Source: Occultella glacieicola (GTDB lineage: Bacteria; Actinomycetota; Actinomycetes; Actinomycetales; Beutenbergiaceae). Taken from it: a stretch of 64,000 nucleotides of DNA. The stretch lies in the NCBI RefSeq assembly GCF_004353825.1, contig NZ_SMNA01000005.1:453487-517486 (forward strand). Direction: 5' to 3'. Positions within the stretch are counted from its first letter, which is position 1; each line of letters begins with the position of its first letter. The notes under the pieces are model-generated. The model was not told where the DNA came from. It made no database searches and saw only the letters and a list, made by a program, of their open reading frames with translations. The translations under genes and the position numbers were made by a program. Positions 26,691 through 35,555 of the stretch are shown in pieces.

Positions 26691-28040
26691 TTGAGCGAGA
26701 ACTGGAACTTCGAGACCCGTCAGATCCACGCCGGCCAGAGCCCCGACGGCCAGACCGGTGCCCGAGCCGTGCCGATCTACCAGACGACCTCCTTCGTGTT
26801 CAAGAACACCGAGGAGGCCGCGAACCGGTTCGCCCTGGCCGACCTGGGGCCGATCTACACCCGCATCGGCAATCCGACCCAGGCCACCGCGGAGGACCGG
26901 ATCGCCTCCCTCGAGGGCGGCGTCGGGGCGCTCCTCGTGGCCTCCGGGCAGGCGGCGGAGACGCTCGCGATCCTGAACGTCGCCGAGGCCGGCGACCACG
27001 TCGTGGCCAGCCCGAGCCTGTACGGGGGCACCTACAACCTGCTCCACTACACGCTGCCCAAGCTCGGCATCTCGGTGACGTTCGTGGAGAACCCGGACGA
27101 CCCGGAGTCCTGGCGCGCCGCCGCGCAGGAGAACACGAAGCTGTTCTTCGGGGAGACCATCCCGAACCCGAAGGGCGACGTCCTCGACATCGAGGCCGTG
27201 GCCACCGTGGCCCACGAGGTCGGCGTGCCGCTGTTCGTGGACAACACCGTCGGCACCCCCTACCTGGTACGCCCCATCGAGTTCGGCGCTGACGTGGTCA
27301 TCCACTCGACCACCAAGTACCTCGGCGGCCACGGCACCCAGATCGGCGGCGTGATCGTGGACGCCGGTAGCTTCGACTACGCCCAGCACCCGGAGCGTTT
27401 CCCGAACTACAACACCCCGGACCCGAGCTACCACGGGCTCACCTACGCCAAGGACCTCGGCGTCGGCGGCGCGTTCGGCGTCAACCTCTCGTTCATCCTC
27501 AAGGCCAGGGTCCAGCTGCTGCGCGATCTCGGGCCGGCGGCCAGCCCGTTCAACGCGTTCCTGCTGCTGCAGGGGTTGGAGACCCTGTCGCTACGGGTCG
27601 AGCGACACATCGAGAACACCCAGAAGGTGGCGGCCTACCTCGAGGCCCACCCGCAGGTCCGCTCGGTGAACTACGCCGGCCTGCCCTCGAGCCCGTACCA
27701 CGCGCTCGCCCAGAAGTACCTGCCCAAGGGCGCGGGCGCCGTGCTCGCGTTCGAGATCGAGGGCGGCCTCGACGCCGGCCGCGCGTTCGTGGACGGTCTC
27801 GAGCTGCACTCCCTGGTCGCGAACATCGGCGACGTGCGGTCCCTGGTGATCCACCCCGCCTCGACCACGCACAGCCAGCTCACGCCCGAGGAGCAGGCCG
27901 CGAGCGCCGTCACCCCGGGGCTCGTGCGCCTGTCCGTCGGCCTCGAGCACATCGACGACATCATCGCCGACCTGGACACCGGGTTCGCCGCGGCGATCGC
28001 GGTCCCGGCCGACGAGGCCGCCGAGCCGGCCGGCATCTGA
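26691..28040 (+). CDS. metY: O-acetylhomoserine sulfhydrylase
   Basis: Encodes 449 aa. It is a PLP enzyme of the Cys/Met metabolism family that makes homocysteine from O-acetylhomoserine and sulfide. The PLP lysine is K209 in VVIHSTTKYLGGHGT. ETRQIHAG at the start and the long insert seen in SYHGLTYAKDLG are characteristic of MetY rather than MetB. The start is TTG at 26691: GGAGAGAG lies 3-10 nt upstream and the family begins at SENWNFETRQIHAG, while the longer frame lacks homologous features. It is followed by metX with a 74-bp gap. Confidence 0.95.
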   Translation: MSENWNFETRQIHAGQSPDGQTGARAVPIYQTTSFVFKNTEEAANRFALADLGPIYTRIGNPTQATAEDRIASLEGGVGALLVASGQAAETLAILNVAEAGDHVVASPSLYGGTYNLLHYTLPKLGISVTFVENPDDPESWRAAAQENTKLFFGETIPNPKGDVLDIEAVATVAHEVGVPLFVDNTVGTPYLVRPIEFGADVVIHSTTKYLGGHGTQIGGVIVDAGSFDYAQHPERFPNYNTPDPSYHGLTYAKDLGVGGAFGVNLSFILKARVQLLRDLGPAASPFNAFLLLQGLETLSLRVERHIENTQKVAAYLEAHPQVRSVNYAGLPSSPYHALAQKYLPKGAGAVLAFEIEGGLDAGRAFVDGLELHSLVANIGDVRSLVIHPASTTHSQLTPEEQAASAVTPGLVRLSVGLEHIDDIIADLDTGFAAAIAVPADEAAEPAGI

Positions 28041-28114
28041 CCGGGAACCGGACGACCGGGCGCACGAGGCAGGGACGAACTACCGTGGACGCAGTCCAGC
28101 AGGCGGAGGTGGCC

Positions 28115-29311
28115 ATGAGCGAGTCCGAACGACGCGCACACCGCCCGTCGGCGCGCGACCGCACCGCCGGTGGTCCGATCCCCGCCTCGTGCGCGTGGCG
28201 GGAGACGGATCCGGTCGGCAGGCGACGGTTCGCCGACCTCGGTCCACTGCACCTCGAGGCCGGTGGCAAACTGCCCGAGGTCCGGATGGCGTACGAGACC
28301 TGGGGCACGCTGAGCGCCCGGGCCGACAACGCCGTGCTGGTCCTGCATGCCCTCACCGGCGACTCGCACGTCACCGGCGACGCCGAGCCGGGCCACCCGA
28401 CGGCCGGCTGGTGGTCGGACATGATCGGGCCGGGTCGTCCGATCGACACCGACCACTACTACGTGGTGGCGCCGAACGTGCTCGGTGGCTGCCAGGGCAG
28501 CACCGGTCCCTCCTCGGACGCCCCGAACGGAACCCCGTGGGGCAGCCGGTTCCCGTACGTGACGGTGCGCGACCAGGTGGCCGCCGAACGCGAACTCGCC
28601 GACCGGCTCGGCGTCGGCACCTGGGCCCTGGTCGTCGGGGCCTCGATGGGTGGGCACCGGGCCCTGGAATGGGCCGCCGGAGAGCCGGACCGGGTCGCCG
28701 CCGTCGCCGCGATCGCGACGTCGGCGCAGAGCACGGCGGACCAGATCGCGTGGGCGCACGCCCAGATCGGGGCGATCCGCGCCGACCCGCGCTACCGCGG
28801 CGGTGACTACTACGACGCGGCCGCGGGCGACGGCCCGCACGTCGGCCTGGGGATCGCCCGGCAGATCGCCCACACCACCTACCGCAGCGCCCGCGAGCTG
28901 GACGAACGGTTCGGGCGGCTGCCCCAGGGCGGCGAGAACCCGCTCGGCGGCGGCGGCCGGTTCGCCGTCCAGTCCTACCTCGACCACCACGCGAACAAGC
29001 TCGCCCGCCGCTTCGACGCGAACTCCTACGTGGTCCTGACGGAGTCGATGAACACCCACGACATCGGCCGGGACCGAGGTGGCGTGGAGTCCGCGCTGGC
29101 CTCGATCACGGCCCGCACGCTCGCCGTCGCCGTGGATTCCGACCGCCTGTTCCTGCCCACCCAGTCCGAACGGATCGCCGCCGGCGCCCCGAGCGGCACC
29201 TACCGGTTGCTGCACTCGGACTACGGGCACGACGGCTTCCTGATCGACTTCGACCAGCTCGGGCCGATCATCGCCGAGTTCCTCGGCAACCGCGCCTATC
29301 TGACCCGCTGA
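28115..29311 (+). CDS. metX: Homoserine O-acetyltransferase
   Basis: Encodes 398 aa, an alpha/beta hydrolase-fold acyltransferase that activates homoserine with acetyl-CoA and feeds MetY. The nucleophile is Ser177 in VVGASMGGHRALEW, with the oxyanion region NVLGGCQGSTGPSS, catalytic Asp in VAVDSDRLFLP and His in YGHDGFLIDFD. ATG at 28115 has GGCGGAGG at the right distance; a GTG 30 nt upstream is also in frame. metY-metX is a standard actinobacterial pair. Confidence 0.95.
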   Translation: MSESERRAHRPSARDRTAGGPIPASCAWRETDPVGRRRFADLGPLHLEAGGKLPEVRMAYETWGTLSARADNAVLVLHALTGDSHVTGDAEPGHPTAGWWSDMIGPGRPIDTDHYYVVAPNVLGGCQGSTGPSSDAPNGTPWGSRFPYVTVRDQVAAERELADRLGVGTWALVVGASMGGHRALEWAAGEPDRVAAVAAIATSAQSTADQIAWAHAQIGAIRADPRYRGGDYYDAAAGDGPHVGLGIARQIAHTTYRSARELDERFGRLPQGGENPLGGGGRFAVQSYLDHHANKLARRFDANSYVVLTESMNTHDIGRDRGGVESALASITARTLAVAVDSDRLFLPTQSERIAAGAPSGTYRLLHSDYGHDGFLIDFDQLGPIIAEFLGNRAYLTR

Positions 29312-29348
29312 GACCCCCCGGGTCCCTCGTCGGGCCCGAACCTGACCG

Positions 29349-30344
29349 TCAGCGCTCGTGGAGCGCGACCCCGATCTGGTCCGCGGCTCGCTGCAGCACG
29401 GCCTGCACGGCGAGCGTGTCCGCCCAGGGCATGATCTCGCTCTGCACGGCGCCGGCGGCCAGGGCCCGGTTCACCTCGTCGAACTCGAGCGCGTATCCGG
29501 CGCCCCCGGGTGCGACGTCCATCGGCTCCGGGTCCGCCCCGTCCCGGTGCAGCACGAGCGAGGTCGGGTGGTGGAAGCGCGGCGGAACGTCGATCCACCC
29601 GTCGGTCCCGAAGATGCGTCCCTGGCCCGGCAGCGGTAGCCGGAACGAGGTGAGCAGGCTCGCGGCACGCCCGTCGGCGTACCCCAGCGTGATCGCGGCC
29701 TCCGCGTCCACGCCGGTCTCGAGCAGGGTCCCGCTCGCCGTGACGGTGTCCGGGCCCCCGAGGAAGTGCTGGGCGAAGGAGACCACATACACGCCGAGGT
29801 CGAGCAGCGCGCCGCCGCCGAGCTCGAGCGCGAACAGGCGGTCGGAAGGTTCGAACTCCCGGCGCACGCCGAGGTCGGCCTGGACCGCCCGGACCTCACC
29901 GATCGCGCCGTCGGCGATCAGTTCGCGGGCCCGCACCAGCGCCGGCTGGAACCTCGTCCACATGGCCTCCATGACGAACGTGCCGGACTCCCGGGCCGCG
30001 GCCAGCACCTCCTCGGCGCCGGCGAGCGTGGCCGTGAACGACTTCTCCACGAGCACCGCCTTGCCGGCCCGCGCCGCCGCGATCGCCTGCCGGGCGTGGT
30101 CGGAGTGCGGCGTGGCGATGTAGATCGCGTCCACGTCCGGGTCGTCCAGCAGGGCCTCATGGGACCCGTGCGCCCGGATCTCGGTGCCGAGGGCGGCCCC
30201 GTGCTCGGTCGCGAAGGCCCGGGCCCGGTCCAGGGACGAGGAGCCGACGGCGGCCAGCACCCCGCCGTCGACGTGGCCGAAGTCGGCGGCCACCTTCGCC
30301 GCGATCCGACCCGGCCCGAGGATGCCCCAGCGCACCTGCGTCAT
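29349..30344 (-). CDS. Gfo/Idh/MocA family oxidoreductase
   Basis: Encodes 331 aa. The N-terminal NAD(P)-binding domain begins VRWGILGPGRIAAKVAADF. YIATPHSDHARQAIAAARAGKAVLVEKSF (in part) contains the EKP-type motif, here EKS. The C-terminal alpha/beta domain is of the GFO_IDH_MocA_C3 kind. The substrate is probably a sugar or inositol derivative but cannot be told from sequence. ATG at 30344 is at the family start. It is convergent with metX and divergent from the DinB-type gene. It resembles the paralogue at 56480, including the shared EKS. Confidence 0.85.
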   Translation of the reverse strand: MTQVRWGILGPGRIAAKVAADFGHVDGGVLAAVGSSSLDRARAFATEHGAALGTEIRAHGSHEALLDDPDVDAIYIATPHSDHARQAIAAARAGKAVLVEKSFTATLAGAEEVLAAARESGTFVMEAMWTRFQPALVRARELIADGAIGEVRAVQADLGVRREFEPSDRLFALELGGGALLDLGVYVVSFAQHFLGGPDTVTASGTLLETGVDAEAAITLGYADGRAASLLTSFRLPLPGQGRIFGTDGWIDVPPRFHHPTSLVLHRDGADPEPMDVAPGGAGYALEFDEVNRALAAGAVQSEIMPWADTLAVQAVLQRAADQIGVALHER

Positions 30345-30453
30345 GTCCCGTCCATCTCCCGCGATCGTCGCGAACGTTTCCGACCCTGCCGTCCGACCTG
30401 CCAGTGGCACGCGCGGCGCGCGAGTTCCACCATCGTTCCGCCATCATGGTGGC

Positions 30454-31158
30454 ATGCCGACACCGCTGCCGACCCTGACCGCCGAACTTCGGGACCAGTG
30501 GGACCTGCTCCGGGGCAGGCTCGAGGACCTCGACCACGACGTGCTCGCCGAGCCGAGTGCCGTCCCCGGCTGGAGCGTCGCCGACCTGGTCGCGCACCTC
30601 GGACGTTCGATCGCGGCGTTCTCCGCCTGCGAGGCACAGCCCGCCGAGGTGGAGCCCCTGTCCCTCGGGGAGTACCTGCGCGGCTACGCGATGGGCGCCG
30701 AGGAGATCACCCGCGCGGCGAAGACCCTGGCGGCCGACCTCGGCGACGATCCCCTGCCCCGCCTGGACGAGCTGTCCGAGGCCGCCTTCGAACGCCTCGC
30801 CGCGCTCACGGAGGCGGGACCGGATGCGGTGGTGCTCGCCCGGCGCGGGCCGATCACCGTGCGCGACCTGGTGCTCACCCGGATCATCGAGCTCGTGGCG
30901 CACGGGTACGACCTCGCCACGGACCTGCCCGACCCCGCTCCGGTCGACGCCGGGGCGCGCAGGCTGGCCGCGGAGGCGCTGCTCGAGGCGCTCAACTGGG
31001 CCAGCGGCTACGACCTGCAGGTGGGCGACGAGGTCGCCTGGATCAAGACGGCGACGGGACGGCTCACCTGGGCCGACGCGGTCGCCGCGGGGGCGCTGCG
31101 CCCGGAGTACCTCAGTGACGGGCTCCCCGACGTGAGCCGTTTCCTTCCGTTGATCTGA
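30454..31158 (+). CDS. Maleylpyruvate isomerase family (mycothiol-dependent, DinB-like) protein
   Basis: Encodes 234 aa. The N-terminal helical bundle has the motif VPGWSVADLVAHLGRS, in which the His (VAHLG) is the metal ligand of mycothiol-dependent DinB-family enzymes. Further ligands are expected in the later segment LVAHGYDLATDL. A C-terminal domain of about 70 residues follows. This is usually annotated as TIGR03083 or maleylpyruvate isomerase N-terminal domain; the true substrate is unknown. It suggests that the organism makes mycothiol. Its 3' end overlaps the convergent gene at 31112 by 47 nt. Confidence 0.82.
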   Translation: MPTPLPTLTAELRDQWDLLRGRLEDLDHDVLAEPSAVPGWSVADLVAHLGRSIAAFSACEAQPAEVEPLSLGEYLRGYAMGAEEITRAAKTLAADLGDDPLPRLDELSEAAFERLAALTEAGPDAVVLARRGPITVRDLVLTRIIELVAHGYDLATDLPDPAPVDAGARRLAAEALLEALNWASGYDLQVGDEVAWIKTATGRLTWADAVAAGALRPEYLSDGLPDVSRFLPLI

Positions 31159-32278
31159 GCGCCCGGCGGCTCGGCTCGCCGCCCGTTCGGGCGGCCTGGG
31201 CCGCGGGTGCCTGGCGGTGCCCCGACCGGTCTGTCCGGATCACCTCGGCGCGGGCATCGGCGAGTGCGAGACCGCCCTCGGCGAAGCGCCACTGGGACCA
31301 GGCGTCGGCCGGTTCGTGACCGAGCAGGTGCGCGGCCGCGGCGTCGAGCTCTCCGTGCTCGACGCCGCCGGAGACCACGACCACGCCGTCCTGCCGGAGC
31401 CACGCCGTGTGGTCGCGCTCTCGCGAACGCAGCACGATCCGCACCGGGGCGTCGACCAGTGCCGCGACGGCGCGCAGGTGCTCGGACGCCCGCACCGGTT
31501 CGGGTTCGCGCCGCAGCGGGAACCGGGTGGTGGGGTGGGCGGCTGGCGGCTGTGGTGGCGGTGCGGTCGCAGCGGCCGCTACTGGGGCGGACCGGACCGG
31601 CTCGGCAGGCGCCGGCGCGGTCGCCGGCGCCGCGGCCCGCCCGATCGATGCCGGAGCGGTCTCCGGCACCGCGGTCGAGCCGACCGGTGCCACCGGACCG
31701 GTGACGGGAGCGAGTTCGGGCTCCGCCTCGCCGTCGAACACCCGCACCCGGGACGGCGCGACGTCGGTGACGTCGAGCAGCGGCGCACCGGAGGGGCCCT
31801 CCCGGACATCCACGGCGACCACCCGCACACCGTGCATCACCCGCAGGCCGGCGAGCACCTCGGCGGACACGTCACCGGCCACGAGGTACAGCTGCGGGCC
31901 CGGTTGGGCGCCCGCGGGCCGGGACTCCCGGAACGCGTTCCAGTCACGCCGGAAACCGGCCACACCGGACCGGTACCGACCCGCGATGGTCAGCCAGGAC
32001 GCCGCCGCGTTCTCACCGGCACCGGCGAGGGCGCGCATCAGCGTGGCCTCGTCGAGCCGGTCCACGACCAGGGCGGTGACCACCTGACCGGCGGGATCCA
32101 TCGCGGTCAGCACCGGCTCGGCCCCATCGCTCCAACAGATCGGGAAGAGGTCCGCTTCGAGCACGTCGAGCAGATATCGCCGTAGCGCCGATCTGTGGTC
32201 GGGGTTCAGCCGGCTCGGGCCCTGCCGTCCGAACGTCGCTGGGACGAGGTGACCGGACTCGAACGCGAACGACGGCAT
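31112..32278 (-). CDS. Protein of unknown function, two domains with Ala/Pro linker
   Basis: Encodes 388 aa from the ATG at 32278 with AGAAGAGAA upstream. Residues about 1-185 form a compact mixed alpha/beta domain (PSFAFESGHLVPATFGRQG at the start; LRVMHGVRVVAVDVREG near its end). About 190-265 is an Ala/Pro/Val linker. About 270-350 is a second domain with VRIVLRSRERDHTAWLRQDG and a Trp-containing segment. A basic tail ends SRRGARH. I see no signal peptide, membrane helix or catalytic motif that I can name. The second domain faintly recalls DUF4357-type modules. It is read toward the DinB-type gene and overlaps it at the 3' ends. Confidence 0.72.
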   Translation of the reverse strand: MPSFAFESGHLVPATFGRQGPSRLNPDHRSALRRYLLDVLEADLFPICWSDGAEPVLTAMDPAGQVVTALVVDRLDEATLMRALAGAGENAAASWLTIAGRYRSGVAGFRRDWNAFRESRPAGAQPGPQLYLVAGDVSAEVLAGLRVMHGVRVVAVDVREGPSGAPLLDVTDVAPSRVRVFDGEAEPELAPVTGPVAPVGSTAVPETAPASIGRAAAPATAPAPAEPVRSAPVAAAATAPPPQPPAAHPTTRFPLRREPEPVRASEHLRAVAALVDAPVRIVLRSRERDHTAWLRQDGVVVVSGGVEHGELDAAAAHLLGHEPADAWSQWRFAEGGLALADARAEVIRTDRSGHRQAPAAQAARTGGEPSRRALRSTEGNGSRRGARH

Positions 32279-32395
32279 CGGCAAGGGTTCTCTTCTGATG
32301 GCAGCGGCGGGCACGGCAGTGCTTCCGCGGAAGCGCGCCGTCAGTTCTGTGACTGTCCTGCCCCGGGGACCATTCTGACACTCCCAGCGCAGGGA

Positions 32396-35341
32396 TCAAG
32401 AGTGCCGGAGCAACTGGGCCAGTTGCATTCCGGTAACGTCTGCCAACTGCTTCGCCTGGGTGCGGCAGGAGAAGCCGTCGGCCAGGTACACGGCCCCCTC
32501 CGGCGCCTCCCGCAGCGCCGGCAGCAGCGCCTGCTCGGCCACCGCGACGGACACGTCGTAGTGGCCCTTCTCCATGCCGAAGTTCCCGGCCAGCCCGCAA
32601 CAGGTACCGAGCGTGGACACCTGCGCACCGGCCCGGCGGAGCAGTTCCAGGTCCGCCTCGTATCCCATCACGGCGTGCTGATGGCAGTGCGGCTGGGCGA
32701 TGACCTGCGTCCCGTCCAGGTCCGGCGGGGCCCAGTCCGCGGGACCGACCGGGGCCGGGGCGGTCAGGAGCTCGGCGAGGGTGTAGGTCCCCTTCGCCAG
32801 GGCGGCGGCACGTGGGTCGTCGGGGAACAGGTCCGGCAGGTCCGAGCGCAGCACCGCCGTGCAGGACGGCTCGATCCCGACGATCGGGATGCCCGCCTCG
32901 GCGTACGGCCCGAGCACGTCCATGGTCTGGCTCAGCCGGGCCCGGGCACCGTCGAGCTGGCCGGTCGAGATCCAGGTGAGGCCGCAGCACGCACTCGCCT
33001 CCGGCAGCCGCACGGTGTACCCGGCCTGCTCGAGCACGTCGACCATCGCCCGGGCCCCGGCGGTGTCCAGATGCTCGGAGAACGAGTCCGCCCAGAGCAG
33101 CACCTCGGTGCCCGATCGGCCCATGCTGCCCGACGTCGTCACTCGCCCCGGCGCCGACGTCACCTCGGCGGTCGGCACCCGGGCGCCCGGCCCTTCGGGC
33201 CGGCTGGGCGCCCGCCTGCGCCACCACCTGCTGAACGGCTCCTCGGCGAAGGTGACCATCCGCCGTCGGACATCCATGCCACCGCCGGCGAGCACCAGCT
33301 TCGCGATCGGGCGAACCCCGAGCACCGCATTCACCAGCCGTGAGACACCCGGCACGGCCGTGATCAGCCGGGCCCAGCGGGGCAGCCAACCGAGCGCGTA
33401 GTGGCTGATCGGACGCACCTTGCCGCGGTAGCTGCGGTGCAGCACCTCGGACTTGTACTGGGCCATGTCCACCCCGGCCGGGCAGTCCGACGAGCACGCC
33501 TTGCAGGACAGGCACAGGTCCAGCGAGTCGTGCACCTCCGGGGCGTCCCAGCCCTGCACGAGGGTGCCGTTGGCCATCTCCTGGAGCACCCGGGCGCGGC
33601 CGCGGGTGGAGTCCTTCTCGTCCCTGGTGGCCAGGTAGGAGGGGCACATGAAGGACCCGGCGTCGGTCAGGTCGGCGCGGCACTTGCCGACGCCGACGCA
33701 CCGGTGCACGGCGGTGGTGAAGTCGCCGTCGTCGTGGGCGAACGCGAAGCCCGAGGAGGCCAGCATCGGCAGCGGGCGGGCGTGCGGGCGGCGCAGGTCC
33801 TCATCCACGCGCCGGGGCCGCACCACGACTCCGGGGTTGAGCAGGTCCTCGGGGTCGAAGAGCGCCTTGACCGCCTCGAAGGTGGCGATCGCCTCGGCCG
33901 AGTACATCAGTGGCAGCAGCTCCCCGCGGGCCCGGCCGTCCCCGTGCTCGCCCGAGAGGGAGCCGCCGTGGGAGGCCACGAGTCTCGCCGCGTCGAGCAT
34001 GAAGGAGCGGAACTGCGCGGCGCCGGCCTCGTCGGTCATCGGGAAGTCGATACGCACGTGGATGCAGCCGTCCCCGAAGTGCCCGTACGGCAGTCCGTCC
34101 ACACCGTAGGAGGCCATGAGCGCCTCGAACTCGCGCAGGTAGGTGCCGAGCCGCTCCGGCGGCACGGCCGCATCCTCCCAACCCGGCCACGCCTGGGCAC
34201 CGGACCCGGTGCGCCCGGCCAGCCCTGCGCCGTCGGCCCGGATCTTCCACATCGCGGTCGCGTCCGGTCCCGGCGGCATGATCCGGGTCGCCTCGGTGCC
34301 GGAGTCCGCGACGATCGCGCGGGCCGAGGCCAGTGCCGCCTCCTGGGTCTCGCCGCCGACCTCCACGAGCAGCCAGCCGGCGCCCGGCGGCAGGTCCGGC
34401 ACCGAGTCGGGACCGTGGTGGGCGCGCACGACGTCCACGAGTTTCGCGTCAAGGCCCTCGATCGCGAGCGGGGCGTGGGCGAGCATGGTCGGCACCGCGT
34501 CCGCGGCCGAGGGCATGTCCGGGTAGCCGAGCGCCACCAGCATCGGGGAACTCGGGATCGGCACCAGCGCCACGGTGGCCTCGAGGATGGTGACCAGGGT
34601 GCCCTCGGTACCGACCAGGAACTTCGCCAGGTCGGTGCCGTTCTCGGGCAGCAGGTGCTCGAGGGAGTACCCGGACACCTGGCGGCCGAAGCGGCCGAAC
34701 TCGGTGCGGATCAGGGCCAGGCGGGAGCGGACCAGGTCCGCCAGGCCGGGGATCTCGTCAAGGGCGCCGGCCCCGGTGCCGGTACCGAAGCGCCGCCCGG
34801 TGCCGTCCACGACGTCGAGGGCGATGGTGTTGTCCACCGTGCGCCCGTAGGCGACGGCGTGCGGGCCGCAGGCGTTGTTGCCGATCATCCCGGCGAGGGT
34901 GGCTCGGGCCTGGGTGGACGGGTCCGGCCCGAACCGCAGGCCGTGCGGCCGCGCGGCCGCCTGCAGGTCGGACATGATGACGCCCGGCTGCACCCGCGCG
35001 GTCCGCGCGACCGGGTCGATCTCGAGGACCTTGTTCAGGTGCCGGGAGAAGTCGATGACGATCCCGGGCCCGACGGCGTTGCCGGCCACCGAGGTGCCGC
35101 CACCTCGGGCGGTCACGGGGGTGCCGTACTCACGGGCGGTGGCGAGCGTGGCGAGCACGTCCTCGGTGCTCCTCGGGAACACCACCACCTGGGGCGGGAC
35201 CCGGTAGTTCGAGGCGTCCGTGGCGTATTCCGATCGGCGCCGCGCGGAGGCATCCACCTCCCCGGTGATCGCACGGCCGAGGGCCGCGACCAGATCCGCC
35301 ACCTCGGGCGCCACGGGGGGATTCGTGCTCAGGGTCGACAC
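32396..35341 (-). CDS. FAD-binding and Fe-S dehydrogenase, D-lactate/glycolate oxidase type
   Basis: Encodes 981 aa from the GTG at 35341. The N-terminal FAD-binding type 4 (PCMH) domain has VVFPRSTEDVLATLATAREYGTPVTARGGGTSVAGNAVG (in part), and the FAD-oxidase C-terminal domain follows to about residue 560. A ferredoxin-like domain has CVGVGKC and CLSCKACSSDCP. Two CCG-type domains follow (SACCGLTW and GTCCGLAGNFGMEKGHY). It is thus a GlcD-GlcF-like fusion of the Dld-II/YdiJ kind, oxidising D-lactate, D-2-hydroxyglutarate or a similar 2-hydroxyacid and passing electrons through its Fe-S centre to a membrane carrier. It stands alone. No recognisable regulator is adjacent. Confidence 0.9.
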   Translation of the reverse strand: MSTLSTNPPVAPEVADLVAALGRAITGEVDASARRRSEYATDASNYRVPPQVVVFPRSTEDVLATLATAREYGTPVTARGGGTSVAGNAVGPGIVIDFSRHLNKVLEIDPVARTARVQPGVIMSDLQAAARPHGLRFGPDPSTQARATLAGMIGNNACGPHAVAYGRTVDNTIALDVVDGTGRRFGTGTGAGALDEIPGLADLVRSRLALIRTEFGRFGRQVSGYSLEHLLPENGTDLAKFLVGTEGTLVTILEATVALVPIPSSPMLVALGYPDMPSAADAVPTMLAHAPLAIEGLDAKLVDVVRAHHGPDSVPDLPPGAGWLLVEVGGETQEAALASARAIVADSGTEATRIMPPGPDATAMWKIRADGAGLAGRTGSGAQAWPGWEDAAVPPERLGTYLREFEALMASYGVDGLPYGHFGDGCIHVRIDFPMTDEAGAAQFRSFMLDAARLVASHGGSLSGEHGDGRARGELLPLMYSAEAIATFEAVKALFDPEDLLNPGVVVRPRRVDEDLRRPHARPLPMLASSGFAFAHDDGDFTTAVHRCVGVGKCRADLTDAGSFMCPSYLATRDEKDSTRGRARVLQEMANGTLVQGWDAPEVHDSLDLCLSCKACSSDCPAGVDMAQYKSEVLHRSYRGKVRPISHYALGWLPRWARLITAVPGVSRLVNAVLGVRPIAKLVLAGGGMDVRRRMVTFAEEPFSRWWRRRAPSRPEGPGARVPTAEVTSAPGRVTTSGSMGRSGTEVLLWADSFSEHLDTAGARAMVDVLEQAGYTVRLPEASACCGLTWISTGQLDGARARLSQTMDVLGPYAEAGIPIVGIEPSCTAVLRSDLPDLFPDDPRAAALAKGTYTLAELLTAPAPVGPADWAPPDLDGTQVIAQPHCHQHAVMGYEADLELLRRAGAQVSTLGTCCGLAGNFGMEKGHYDVSVAVAEQALLPALREAPEGAVYLADGFSCRTQAKQLADVTGMQLAQLLRHS

Positions 35342-35521
35342 GTTCGCCAGTTTCCCACGCCCGCGCCCGGCCCCGTGCTCCCGCCCCGGTTGTGAGACCG
35401 CCACGGCCACGGGACCCATCCCGGACGCCGAGATCGCACCGGCCGCCTCGAGATCGTGCCCCCCGGCGTACGAGTTCGAGGCGGCAGGTGCGATCTGAAG
35501 CCGCGGCCTCACCGACCACCC

Positions 35522-35544
35522 GCCCGGGCCCCTCCGGCCCGGGC
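35522..35544 (-). terminator. Hairpin after the membrane protein gene ending at 35556
   Basis: GCCCGGGCC (35522-35530) and GGCCCGGGC (35536-35544) pair perfectly around a 5-nt loop, 11 nt beyond the stop of the minus-strand gene that begins at 37058. Confidence 0.55.
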
Positions 35545-35555
35545 GAGCGGGCGTC

